DNA from: Betaproteobacteria bacterium UBA7395
GTDB lineage: Bacteria > Pseudomonadota > Gammaproteobacteria > Burkholderiales > Rhodocyclaceae
Direction of reading: 5' to 3'
Assembly (NCBI GenBank): GCA_002470165.1
Contig: DKNF01000169.1
Span: 1-25,366 of the forward strand
Length of the DNA stretch: 25,366 nucleotides
The notes under the pieces were generated by a model that had not been told where the DNA came from, did no database searches, and saw only the letters and a program-made list of their open reading frames with translations. Below are positions 14,847 through 22,117 of this stretch, in pieces. The position numbers and the translations under genes are program-made. Positions within the stretch are counted from its first letter, which is position 1, and each line of letters opens with the position of its first letter.

Positions 14847-15827
14847 ATGCGTGTCAGTACCTCGATGATTTACGGCTCCGGCTTGCGGGGAATGATGAAT
14901 CTGCAATCAGAGTTGTACCGGACCCAAAATCAGCTTTCGACCGGGCGTCGGATTCTGACGCCCGCCGATGACCCGATTGGTGCCGCCGAAGCGCTGGAAA
15001 TTTCGCAGTCGAAAGGTGTCAATACGCAGTTCAAGAATAATCAAGCGGATGCATCTGTCCAGTTGAGCTTGGCAGAGTCCATTGCGGGCAGTGTGGGGAA
15101 CACCTTGATCCGGATTTCCGAGCTTGCGGCGGAAGCCGGGAATCCGATGCTTGATAATGCCCAGCGGGGTACGATTGCCGCCGAAATGAAGTTGCAGCTT
15201 CAAAGCTTGATTGGTTTGGCGAATACTCAGGATGGCAGTGGCTTGCATATCTTTGCCGGCTACAAGTCGACCACGGTGCCGTTTGCCATTAATACCACTG
15301 CGACGCCACCCTCGCCCGGAGATACCGCACCGGCATATTCCCTGGGCAATACCTATGTGAATTATTCCGGCGATGCGGGCACTCCTGCCTTGCAGGTGAC
15401 CGCGTCAAAGGTCATGGCGGTATCCGAAAACGGCATGCAGTTATTCATGCAGGTTCGCGATGCCCAGGGCAACATCACCGGGCAAAGCATGTTCGATTCC
15501 GTCAAGAATCTGGTGGATATTGTCGATCCTTCGAGTGGCATGACTTTTTCGGCGAGTGAGCTTGAGCAGATTAGAGGAAATATCAAGAGCACAATTGATC
15601 ACGTGGCCAATGTCCGGGCGTCTCTGGGGGCCAGGCTAAATGCCGTGGATGGACTTTCGACGACAGCAAGTGACATCGACTATCTCTATAAAGTTCGATT
15701 GTCGGAGCTGCAGGATCTGGATTTCACCGAGGCAATTTCCCGATTCACCCGGTATCAAACCCAACTCGAAGCCACGCAACTGACCTTCAAGCAAACCAGT
15801 CAACTCAGTCTTTTCAATATCCTGTGA
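14847..15827 (+). CDS. flgL: Hook-filament junction protein FlgL (HAP3)
   Basis: This is the 326-residue hook-associated protein 3, the second junction layer below the filament. The flagellin-like N terminus MRVSTSMIYGSGLRGMMNLQ leads into LYRTQNQLSTGRRILTPADD, typical of FlgL. A helical stretch follows (ASVQLSLAESIAGSVGNTLI). The central IGLANTQDGSGLHIFAGYKS is a strong FlgL marker. The C-terminal helix DLDFTEAISRFTRYQTQLEA followed by TFKQTSQLSLFNIL closes the protein. An AAGGAGA ribosome site sits 8 bases from the ATG. Base composition is lower in G+C than in the rod genes. The stop overlaps the GTG of the lipoprotein gene. Confidence 0.97.
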   Translation: MRVSTSMIYGSGLRGMMNLQSELYRTQNQLSTGRRILTPADDPIGAAEALEISQSKGVNTQFKNNQADASVQLSLAESIAGSVGNTLIRISELAAEAGNPMLDNAQRGTIAAEMKLQLQSLIGLANTQDGSGLHIFAGYKSTTVPFAINTTATPPSPGDTAPAYSLGNTYVNYSGDAGTPALQVTASKVMAVSENGMQLFMQVRDAQGNITGQSMFDSVKNLVDIVDPSSGMTFSASELEQIRGNIKSTIDHVANVRASLGARLNAVDGLSTTASDIDYLYKVRLSELQDLDFTEAISRFTRYQTQLEATQLTFKQTSQLSLFNIL

Positions 15828-16270
15828 AAACTTACGTTGCAGTCGGGTTGTCTGCCTTGGCGCTTTCGCTGAGTGCCTGCTCCTCGACGGGGGCGAGCGC
15901 CTTTACCTTGACCACCAACACCACGCTGACGACCAATGTGGTGCTTGGTGCCGCCGCGGCGATCTACCTGATTTACGATCCGCTGGCTCCCAACTGGGAA
16001 ATCGAGGAAACGCGTCTGCCGGACGACAGCTACCGCCTGTCGATGAAGATGAAGCGTTTCCATACCGGCGGTTCCGGCGAGGCGATCCAGGTACTGAAGC
16101 GCCGTGCGCGGCAGTTGCAGGAGGAACAGGGGCATGTCGGGTACGAGATTGCCGGCTATTCGGAAGGCATCGATTCTCAGACCCTGATGACGCGCCGGGT
16201 GGCCGAAGGAACGATCCGCTTCGTCAAGCGCGAGGACGCCGATTCCTTCGCACTGAACGGCAGCTACTGA
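15824..16270 (+). CDS. Uncharacterised small lipoprotein coupled to flgL
   Basis: I do not recognise this 148-residue protein. The GTG start at 15824 overlaps the flgL TGA (GTGA), so translation is probably coupled. Residues 1-19 form a lipoprotein signal ending in LSLSAC, with Cys19 as the predicted lipid anchor. A Thr/Asn-rich spacer (28-37) is followed by a short hydrophobic patch VVLGAAAAIYLIYDPL (38-53). The rest is soluble and charged: an NWEIEETRLPDDSYRLSMKM strand pattern, a helix QVLKRRARQLQEEQG (90-104), and VAEGTIRFVKRED near the end. There are no catalytic motifs. A role in the envelope near the flagellum is inferred only from location. Its 3' end overlaps convergent fliR by 7 bases. 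Confidence 0.85.
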   Translation: MKTYVAVGLSALALSLSACSSTGASAFTLTTNTTLTTNVVLGAAAAIYLIYDPLAPNWEIEETRLPDDSYRLSMKMKRFHTGGSGEAIQVLKRRARQLQEEQGHVGYEIAGYSEGIDSQTLMTRRVAEGTIRFVKREDADSFALNGSY

Positions 16271-17049
16271 GCCGCCGGCAAGGCGAAACCGAGCATGGCC
16301 CGGATGGCGAAGTCGTAGAGGTCCTGTAACGGACCGGTCAGGTAGTTCAGGCTGACACCCACCGCCATGAACCCCCCCATCAGGGTTAGCGGAAAGCCCA
16401 GCGCAAAGAGGTTGAGTTGCGGTGCCGCCTTGGTCAGCACGCCGAGCGCCACGTTGGTGATCATCAATGCCACCAGCACGGGGAGCGCGAGCAGCAATCC
16501 GGCGGAGAATATCTTCCCGCCCAGTTCGGCGAGGTTGCGCCAGCTGTTCGGAGACAAGGCCTCCGGACCAACCGGTATGGCATGGAAACTCTGCGCCAGG
16601 GTCGAGATGTAGAGCAGGTGCCCATCGAAGGCCATGAACAGCAACAGGGCGATCAGACCGATGAATTCGGCCAGAACGGCCGTTTGTGCGCCTTCCATCG
16701 GATCGTAGAAAGTGGCGAAGCCCAGACCCATCTGGAAGCCGATATAAGTGCCGGCCATGTCGATGGCGGAGAATACGATGCGGGCGGCGAAACCCATGGA
16801 AATGCCGATCAGCACCTGCTGGCCAAGTATCCACAGGCCGGCCAGCGATGCCGGCTGGACATTGGGCATCGGTGGCAGCACCGGGGCGATGGCAATGGTG
16901 ATGCCGAGTCCGAGGATCAGGCGGGTCCGCCGGGGAATGCCAGCGGTACTCCACAGCGGCGCAGTCGCGACCAGCCCGAGTATGCGGGCCAGCGGGAAAG
17001 CGTAGAACGCGATCCAGGCATCGATCTGCGCCAGGCTGAGGCTGAGCAT
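16264..17049 (-). CDS. fliR: Flagellar type III export gate protein FliR
   Basis: This 261-residue, multi-pass membrane protein completes the FliPQR export gate. Hydrophobic segments run through the protein, beginning AFYAFPLARILGLVATAPLW and the FliR-typical STAGIPRRTRLILGLGITIA. Later segments include LWILGQQVLIGISMGFAARI, FIGLIALLLFMAFDGHLLYI and LLLALPVLVALMITNVALGV. The conserved APQLNLFALGFPLTLMGGFM block is present. It is the last gene of the fli run, 3 bases after fliQ. Its stop overlaps the lipoprotein stop region on the other strand. A G7 tract lies in codons 224-226. Confidence 0.97.
   Translation of the reverse strand: MLSLSLAQIDAWIAFYAFPLARILGLVATAPLWSTAGIPRRTRLILGLGITIAIAPVLPPMPNVQPASLAGLWILGQQVLIGISMGFAARIVFSAIDMAGTYIGFQMGLGFATFYDPMEGAQTAVLAEFIGLIALLLFMAFDGHLLYISTLAQSFHAIPVGPEALSPNSWRNLAELGGKIFSAGLLLALPVLVALMITNVALGVLTKAAPQLNLFALGFPLTLMGGFMAVGVSLNYLTGPLQDLYDFAIRAMLGFALPAAQ
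16372..16378 (-). repeat. G7 homopolymer in fliR
   Basis: Seven C residues on the plus strand give seven Gs in the coding strand of fliR at codons 224-226 (Met-Gly-Gly). A slip here would change the last 35 residues of a 261-residue gate protein. Recorded because flhG and flgJ also carry long G tracts. Confidence 0.85.
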
Positions 17050-17052
17050 GGG

Positions 17053-17322
17053 TCAGCCGATGATCTGGGGAATGCTGCCGAACAATCGCTGGATATAGTC
17101 CACCATGTACTGCAACATCCACGGACCGAGCAGGATCATTACGAGAAATATGGCGACCAGCTTGGGAACGAATTGCAGGGTCGCCTCGTTGATCTGGGTG
17201 GCTGCCTGGAAGATGCTGACGATCAGGCCGACGGCGAGGGCAGCCAGCAGCATCGGCGCCGACATCATCAGCGTGGCTTCGATGGCCTGACGGCCGATCT
17301 CCATGACGATGCCCGGCGTCAT
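17053..17322 (-). CDS. fliQ: Flagellar type III export gate protein FliQ
   Basis: This is the 89-residue small gate subunit. Two transmembrane hairpin helices are evident: [20 protein letters not shown] (about residues 21-40) and [20 protein letters not shown] (about 53-72). The linking segment [14 protein letters not shown] is strongly conserved in FliQ/YscS proteins. Its ATG overlaps the fliP stop by 4 bases (ATGA), and it is followed by fliR after 3 bases. Size, motifs and order are standard. Confidence 0.97.
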   Translation of the reverse strand: MTPGIVMEIGRQAIEATLMMSAPMLLAALAVGLIVSIFQAATQINEATLQFVPKLVAIFLVMILLGPWMLQYMVDYIQRLFGSIPQIIG

Positions 17323-18068
17323 ATGTTGAAACTCTGGACCAGCGAGCCGATGACCAGATGCCAGCCGTCGACGAGAACGAACAGCATCAGCTTGAACGGC
17401 AGCGCAACCATGATCGGCGACATCATCATCATACCCATCGACATCAGGATGCTCGCCACCACCATGTCGATGATCAGGAAGGGAATGAACAGCACGAAGC
17501 CGATCTGGAAGGCCGTCTTCAATTCGCTGATGACGAAGGACGGGATCAGGATACGCAAGGGGATGTCGTCGGGCGTTGCAATGTTGTCGATCCTGGCGAC
17601 CCCGGCGAACATCGCGATATCGGCTTCACGCGTATGTTTTAGCATGAAGGCTCGCATCGGTACGACCGCACGTTCGCCTGCCTCCATGATGTTGATCCGG
17701 CTTTCCGACAGGGGGACGTAGGCCTCGGTGTACACCCGGTCAAAGGTCGGCGCCATGATGAAAAAGGTCAGGAACAGCGACAGACCGACCAAAATCTGGT
17801 TCGGTGGTGCGGTCTGGGTACCCATGGCGTGCCGCAACAGCGAGAGCACGATCAGGATGCGCGTGAAACTGGTCATCATCAGCATGGCCGCCGGGATGAA
17901 ACTCATCGCGGTCAGCAGCAGCAGCGTCTGGATGGTCAGGCTGTAGGTCGTGCCGCCGGCGCCGGACGGGGTGCTGGTGATGGCCGGCAGGCCCCCGGTT
18001 GTCTGGGCAATTGCCGGGGTGGCCAGCAGAACCAGAGGAAGCAGCAGGGCGAGCTTATTGCGCTGCAT
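17319..18068 (-). CDS. fliP: Flagellar type III export gate protein FliP
   Basis: This 249-residue gate protein has a cleavable signal peptide, [22 protein letters not shown] (cleavage likely after AIA, about residue 21). The FliP core has [40 protein letters not shown] and [20 protein letters not shown]. The C-terminal half has [40 protein letters not shown] and [20 protein letters not shown]. Four membrane helices are expected. The start overlaps the end of fliO by 14 bases. Both signal peptide and length are normal for the family. Confidence 0.97.
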   Translation of the reverse strand: MQRNKLALLLPLVLLATPAIAQTTGGLPAITSTPSGAGGTTYSLTIQTLLLLTAMSFIPAAMLMMTSFTRILIVLSLLRHAMGTQTAPPNQILVGLSLFLTFFIMAPTFDRVYTEAYVPLSESRINIMEAGERAVVPMRAFMLKHTREADIAMFAGVARIDNIATPDDIPLRILIPSFVISELKTAFQIGFVLFIPFLIIDMVVASILMSMGMMMMSPIMVALPFKLMLFVLVDGWHLVIGSLVQSFNI

Positions 18069-18462
18069 TCTGACGCTCCCGGATGGCTTTCAGCCAGTCA
18101 CCGAAGGCCGGTCCCTGGCCGCCGGCTGGTGTCGTGCTGGTGCCCTTGGGCAGGGTGTGCAGGGTACGGATCTGGCCCGGAACGATGCCGATGACCAGCC
18201 AGTTGTCCTCGACCTCGACCAGGACGATGCGTTCCTTGGGGCCGAGGGCGATGCCGCTGATGACCCGCATGTTGCCCTGGCCGAACATCTTGCCGCCGGA
18301 AACCTTGCGTGCGGCCCAGGTGGCGGCGAACAACAGGCCGACGATGAGCAGCAGGGCCAGGGTGGCCTGCAGATAGGTGCCGGCGGAAACCACCGGCGGG
18401 GCACTCTCGGCTGCCAGCAACGGGGCGGGCAGGATCAGCGATAAAGGAAGGGCGCGCAGCAA
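18055..18462 (-). CDS. fliO: Flagellar export assembly protein FliO
   Basis: This protein of about 135 residues is poorly conserved and helps FliP assemble. A hydrophobic, signal-like N terminus ([20 protein letters not shown]) is followed by one membrane helix, [20 protein letters not shown] (residues about 33-52). The cytoplasmic domain has [20 protein letters not shown] and [20 protein letters not shown], the typical FliO core. The start is uncertain: TTG 18462 is the most plausible, but no Shine-Dalgarno sequence is visible and an in-frame stop lies about 30 bases upstream. It is separated from fliN by 71 bases, the largest gap in the fli run, which holds no recognisable promoter or terminator. 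Confidence 0.9.
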   Translation of the reverse strand: MLRALPLSLILPAPLLAAESAPPVVSAGTYLQATLALLLIVGLLFAATWAARKVSGGKMFGQGNMRVISGIALGPKERIVLVEVEDNWLVIGIVPGQIRTLHTLPKGTSTTPAGGQGPAFGDWLKAIRERQNAAQ

Positions 18463-18533
18463 GGGAGGATCGTCGTCGGGTTTCGGGATGCGCTATCTTA
18501 AACCCAAATACCGCCGCCGCAGCGTTGGCGTGC

Positions 18534-18971
18534 TCAGCGGTTGATTTTGCGCATCCGCTCCGAGGGCGTGATGATGTCGGTCAGGCGGATGCCGAACTTG
18601 TCATTGACGACGACGACTTCGCCCTGGGCGATCAGGGTTCCGTTGACCAGCACATCCATCGGTTCGCCGGCCATTGCATCAAGTTCGACGACCGAGCCAT
18701 GGGCCAGTTGCAGCAGGTTCTTGATGGTGATCTTGGTGCGACCGAGTTCGACGGTGATCTGGACCGGAATGTCCAGGATCATGTCCAGTTCGTTCATGAC
18801 GCCGCCGGCGGCGCTTGGCGGCGCAAAGGAAGGGAAGATGTCGGCGGGTTGTGCCGCGGCTGCCGGCGTCGCGTCGATCGTCGTCTGTTCGGCCATGGCG
18901 GCCGCCCAGTCGTCCTCGCTGATTTGTTCTTCGGCGGCAGCGTTTTCGATGTTTTCCATATCTTCAGACAT
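18534..18971 (-). CDS. fliN: Flagellar motor switch protein FliN
   Basis: This is a 145-residue C-ring base protein. An acidic, Ala/Glu-rich N-terminal tail (residues 1-60; EDMENIENAAAEEQ, EDDWAAAMAEQ) precedes the SPOA domain. That domain (about 65-140) contains LDIPVQITVELGRTKITIKN-like strands, LLQLAHGSVVELDAMAGEPM and DVLVNGTLIAQGEVVVVNDK, ending FGIRLTDIITPSERM. FliN docks FliH for export and forms the lower C ring with FliM. Its ATG overlaps the end of fliM by 8 bases. The tail length is normal for the proteobacterial form. Confidence 0.97.
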   Translation of the reverse strand: MSEDMENIENAAAEEQISEDDWAAAMAEQTTIDATPAAAAQPADIFPSFAPPSAAGGVMNELDMILDIPVQITVELGRTKITIKNLLQLAHGSVVELDAMAGEPMDVLVNGTLIAQGEVVVVNDKFGIRLTDIITPSERMRKINR

Positions 18972-19980
18972 TCTTTCCTCCTGCTACGACATCTCCCGAA
19001 CCCGTCTCAGGCGGCGTGGCAATGAACTTTTCGACGCGCAAGGCATACTGGCCATTCTGCTGGCCATAACTGCATTCGATCAGCGGGACATTATCCACCA
19101 GGGCTTCGACGCGCGGTGGGATCGTGATCGGAATCACATCGCCCGGTTTGAGCTTGAGTATGTCGCGCAAGGACACGGTACCCGAGCCCAGTTGCGCGAC
19201 GATTTCGACTTCGGCACCCTGCAGTTGCTTGCGCAGGGTGACGATCCAGCGCTTGTCGGTCGACAACTGGTCGCTCTGCATGGTGCTGTACAGCAGATCC
19301 CGGATCGGCTCGAGCATCGAATACGGGAAACAGATGTGCATGTCGGCCGTGGCGCCGCCAAACTCCAGCGTGAACGATGTCGAAACGACGATTTCCGATG
19401 GCGTGGCAATGTTGGCGAACTGCGAGTTCATCTCCGAGCGGATGTACTCGAAAGTGATGTCGTAGACCGGTTTCCAGGATTTTGAATACTCGGCGAACAC
19501 GACCCCGAGCAAGCCCTGGATGATGCGCTGCTCGGTGGCCGTGAAATCGCGGCCTTCGACGCGGGTATGGAAGCGCCCGTCGCCCCCGAACATGTTGTCG
19601 ACGACCAGAAAGACCAGGTTCGGGTCGAAGACGAAAAGCGCCGTGCCGCGCAAGGGCTTGGCGGCAACCAGGTTCAGGTTGGTCGGCACTACCAGGTTGC
19701 GGATGAACTCGCTGTACTTCTGCACGCGGATCGGTCCGACCGAGATTTCCGCGTTGCGGTGCATGTAGTTGAACAGCCCGATACGCAGGTAGCGGGCAAA
19801 ACGCTCGTTGACCAGTTCGAGCGTCGGCATCCGGCCGCGGACGATGCGTTCCTGCGTGCCAAGGTTGTAGGCGCGAATGGAGGCATCGTCGCCGCCGTGC
19901 TCTTCGGGCTCGTCGGTTTCCCCGGTGACGCCCTTGAGCAGGGCGTCAACCTCATCCTGGGAGAGAAAGTCGCCGGCCAT
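18964..19980 (-). CDS. fliM: Flagellar motor switch protein FliM
   Basis: This is a 338-residue C-ring switch protein. The N-terminal CheY-P binding motif is present as LSQDEVDALLKG (residues 6-17). The CheC-like middle domain (about 45-230) has NERFARYLRIGLFNYMHRNA, VDNMFGGDGRFHTRVEGRDF and FTATEQRIIQGLLGVVFAEY. The C-terminal SPOA domain (about 240-325) has VEIVAQLGSGTVSLRDILKL and LKPGDVIPITIPPRVEALVD. The retained N-terminal peptide implies control by chemotaxis signalling, although no che gene is in the window. It starts 6 bases after fliL and overlaps fliN. Confidence 0.98.
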   Translation of the reverse strand: MAGDFLSQDEVDALLKGVTGETDEPEEHGGDDASIRAYNLGTQERIVRGRMPTLELVNERFARYLRIGLFNYMHRNAEISVGPIRVQKYSEFIRNLVVPTNLNLVAAKPLRGTALFVFDPNLVFLVVDNMFGGDGRFHTRVEGRDFTATEQRIIQGLLGVVFAEYSKSWKPVYDITFEYIRSEMNSQFANIATPSEIVVSTSFTLEFGGATADMHICFPYSMLEPIRDLLYSTMQSDQLSTDKRWIVTLRKQLQGAEVEIVAQLGSGTVSLRDILKLKPGDVIPITIPPRVEALVDNVPLIECSYGQQNGQYALRVEKFIATPPETGSGDVVAGGKNV

Positions 19981-19986
19981 GGCTCC

Positions 19987-20553
19987 TTACTGGATGATGA
20001 AGGAGGTGAAAAGGACGGACACGACCGGACCTTCCGGCGGGATGATCTCGCCCCGCTTGTTCTTGGTCGGCGGCTCGATGGCTGAATTGATCTCGGTCTG
20101 GATTTCCGCAGCCAGTTGCTCCTTGCCTTCCTTGGACTGCAGTTCGGAGGCCTTCTTGCTCGACAGCAGCAGGGTCACGTTGTTGCGGATGCGCGGCATC
20201 ATCATGGCCAGCGTTGCCTGCGACGGGGCTGCGTCCAGTTCGACGGAAAGCACGACCTGCAGGTACTGATCACCGACTTCCGGCACCAGATTGACCGTGA
20301 AGGGATCAAGGTTCACGAAGGTGGGCGGTCCGGCTTCGGCCTTCTTCTTCTTTTTGGCCGGTTTCTTTTCCGTTTCCTCGGCGACTTCGTCTTCGTCGAG
20401 TTCTTCGTCGCTGCCGCCGCTCATCATCAGGAAGGCGCCGGCACCGGCTGCTGCCAGCAGGACCACCGCCAGCACGATGATGATCAAGAGTTTCTTGCTT
20501 TTCTTCGGTGCGCCTTCCGCGCCTTCTTCGGCTGGCTTGTTATCCTTGGCCAT
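19987..20553 (-). CDS. fliL: Flagellar basal body-associated protein FliL
   Basis: This 188-residue, single-pass inner-membrane protein rings the stator and aids torque. A basic cytoplasmic head (APKKSKK) precedes the membrane helix LLIIIVLAVVLLAAAGAGAF (residues 22-41). A low-complexity acidic-then-lysine-rich linker (about 48-72) follows. The periplasmic domain has FVNLDPFTVNLVPEVGDQYL, QVVLSVELD and IRNNVTLLLSSKKASELQSK, ending VSVLFTSFIIQ. The SSKKASEL segment is the hallmark of FliL. An AAAGGGAG ribosome site precedes the ATG. It sits between fliK and fliM. Confidence 0.96.
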   Translation of the reverse strand: MAKDNKPAEEGAEGAPKKSKKLLIIIVLAVVLLAAAGAGAFLMMSGGSDEELDEDEVAEETEKKPAKKKKKAEAGPPTFVNLDPFTVNLVPEVGDQYLQVVLSVELDAAPSQATLAMMMPRIRNNVTLLLSSKKASELQSKEGKEQLAAEIQTEINSAIEPPTKNKRGEIIPPEGPVVSVLFTSFIIQ

Positions 20554-20578
20554 GCTTCTCCCTTTCTATCTTCTGGTG

Positions 20579-21598
20579 TCAGGCGAACAGATCAACCATT
20601 CCCCTGCCTTGGCGGGCAGGTAGCCCGGAGGATCCGGAATGCGTTGCTTGATCGGGCGAAAGTATAGCCTCTTCACCGTCGAAGCGGGGGGCGTTGCCGG
20701 CCTGTTGCGAGGATTCCTGCTGGGCCTGCTGCTGTTGCTGCGCCTGTGAGCCGACATTCGACTGTCCCAGGTTGATCCCCGCGCCGGAGAGCATGTCACG
20801 CAGCCTGGGCATGGCGTCTTCGATGGCCTGGCGAACTTCCTGGTTGGCAACAGCGAAGTGCGCGGTCATCTGATCGCCATTCAGGCTGATGTTGATCTGT
20901 ATCGGTCCCAGTTGCGCCGGATTCACGTTGATCTGGGCGTTCTGAACGTCACCGCGAGCCAGCCAGACAACCCTTTCGCTGAATTGCTGTGCCCAGCGGG
21001 GATCATGGACCGGTGCCGGAACGTGGTGCTGCATTTCTCCCTTGCCGGTACCCTGCAGACGTTCGCCGGCGGTCGCCGGATTGAAGAGCGGGGCGTTCGT
21101 GGATTCGGTCTTGCCGGCAAGATTTGCCGTTTCGCTGCTGGCGGCCAGTGCATCACTTGCCGCCGCCCGGGCGGCGAGCATTGCCGGGTTGCCAGCGGCC
21201 GCCTTGTCGTCGGTCGGCACAAATGCCTTGCCAAGCCCGATATCGGTACGGGCGGAGCGGTCGCCGCGCACATCGGTGTCGTTGCCGGGGCGCTGGGCGA
21301 TCATCTCGAAAATATTGAGCGCAGCCAGCGGCGCAGCTTCGCCGGCCTCGTCGCCGTCGGCGCCGAGCAGTGTGGCATCGCGATCCTTGCTGCCGGCGCC
21401 CAGTTGGCGATCCTGGGTGTTCGGCAAGGCAGCGCCATTGCTCATGCTGTTGAGCATCTGGCTGAAGTCGCCGAGTTGCCCGGCCAGCAGCGCGGCAAAG
21501 TCGATTGCGCCGGCGTCGAGTCCCGGCAAGGCCGAGGACGTGTTATCGGTGGCTGCATTGCCGGGAAGTGCCGCAGTCGGAATGACGGAGATGCTCAT
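20579..21598 (-). CDS. fliK: Flagellar hook-length control protein FliK
   Basis: This 339-residue secreted ruler sets hook length and switches export specificity. The N-terminal two-thirds is variable and rich in Ala, Asp, Asn and Gly with no clear domain, as expected. The C-terminal switch domain (about residues 195-280) has RWAQQFSERVVWLARGDVQN, AQINVNPAQLGPIQINISLN and HFAVANQEVRQAIEDAMPRL. A Gln-rich stretch (QAQQQQQAQQESSQQ) follows at about residues 285-300. This is the first gene after the sigma-54 promoter at 21632-21648, so fliK and the genes after it may be expressed apart from fliF-fliJ. Confidence 0.95.
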   Translation of the reverse strand: MSISVIPTAALPGNAATDNTSSALPGLDAGAIDFAALLAGQLGDFSQMLNSMSNGAALPNTQDRQLGAGSKDRDATLLGADGDEAGEAAPLAALNIFEMIAQRPGNDTDVRGDRSARTDIGLGKAFVPTDDKAAAGNPAMLAARAAASDALAASSETANLAGKTESTNAPLFNPATAGERLQGTGKGEMQHHVPAPVHDPRWAQQFSERVVWLARGDVQNAQINVNPAQLGPIQINISLNGDQMTAHFAVANQEVRQAIEDAMPRLRDMLSGAGINLGQSNVGSQAQQQQQAQQESSQQAGNAPRFDGEEAILSPDQATHSGSSGLPARQGRGMVDLFA

Positions 21599-21631
21599 GT
21601 GAGTTCCAGATCAAAAGTACCTGCCCACTAA

Positions 21632-21648
21632 AAGCAAGCAGCGTGCCG
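21632..21648 (-). promoter_or_regulatory. Sigma-54 promoter for fliK and downstream fli genes
   Basis: On the minus strand the sequence reads CGGCACG (21648-21642), CTGC, TTGCT (21637-21633). GG (21647-21646) and GC (21635-21634) have the required 10-base separation. Only the first base departs from TGGCACG-N4-TTGCW. It begins 3 bases past the fliJ stop and lies in the 52-base gap before fliK, the largest gap in the fliF-fliK half of the run. It would give a transcript starting roughly 25 bases before the fliK ATG. Confidence 0.75.
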
Positions 21649-21650
21649 GG

Positions 21651-22106
21651 CTATTTCTGGTCGTTTTTCGTATCGGCGACGAATTTTCTGGCCGAGAACT
21701 CGTCGAGCAATTTCTGCTCCTGCTTGTTCTCCTTTTGCTTTTCCCGGGCTTCATGACGGGTTGCCAGCGTACCGATGGCCTGGAGTCGGGTGTTCTGCTG
21801 TTTCCAGTGTTCCTGGCCCCGGCGGGTGCCGGCTTCGCTCTGGCGGACGATTTCGCGTTGGTGGCCGATGGCCTCGTCAATTCGGCCGAGGAAATCCTGG
21901 TAGTTGGCCAGGACTTGCCGGGTCAGCCCCTGGGCGGTGGCATCCCGCAATTTGTCGGCATACTCGGCACGGTACTGCTCGAGCATTTCCAGCCGGCTTC
22001 TGGCGTTCTGTTCGGCGGAAATGAGCTTGCCCAGATTGCGCGTGGCCTCGTCCGTACGGTTCTGCATCAGTTCCAGCAGCGGCTGCAGGGAGAAATTGGA
22101 TGCCAT
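21651..22106 (-). CDS. fliJ: Flagellar export protein FliJ
   Basis: This 151-residue, almost wholly helical protein matches FliJ, the central stalk of the export ATPase and an escort for chaperones. The N terminus MASNFSLQPLLELMQNRTDE is followed by heptad-rich segments: AEQNARSRLEMLEQYRAEYA, VLANYQDFLGRIDEAIGHQR and EHWKQQNTRLQAIGTLATRH. A basic, Lys/Glu/Gln-rich tail (residues 118-151) completes it. The family is weakly conserved. The call rests on an antiparallel coiled-coil pattern, the FliJ-typical FLxRIDxAI-like segment and position directly after fliI. Confidence 0.93.
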   Translation of the reverse strand: MASNFSLQPLLELMQNRTDEATRNLGKLISAEQNARSRLEMLEQYRAEYADKLRDATAQGLTRQVLANYQDFLGRIDEAIGHQREIVRQSEAGTRRGQEHWKQQNTRLQAIGTLATRHEAREKQKENKQEQKLLDEFSARKFVADTKNDQK

Positions 22107-22117
22107 GGTTTAACGCG

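Noticed and set aside
15800..17122. A 440-codon minus-strand open frame covering fliR and the lipoprotein gene
   Set aside because: It runs in another frame through fliR, which has strong family motifs; the translation is Arg/His/Gly-rich without structure.
18478..18505. Inverted repeat GGGTTT...AAACCC between fliN and fliO as a possible terminator
   Set aside because: The stem is only 6 bp with a 16-base loop and no following T-run, and fliO onward must be expressed with fliN.
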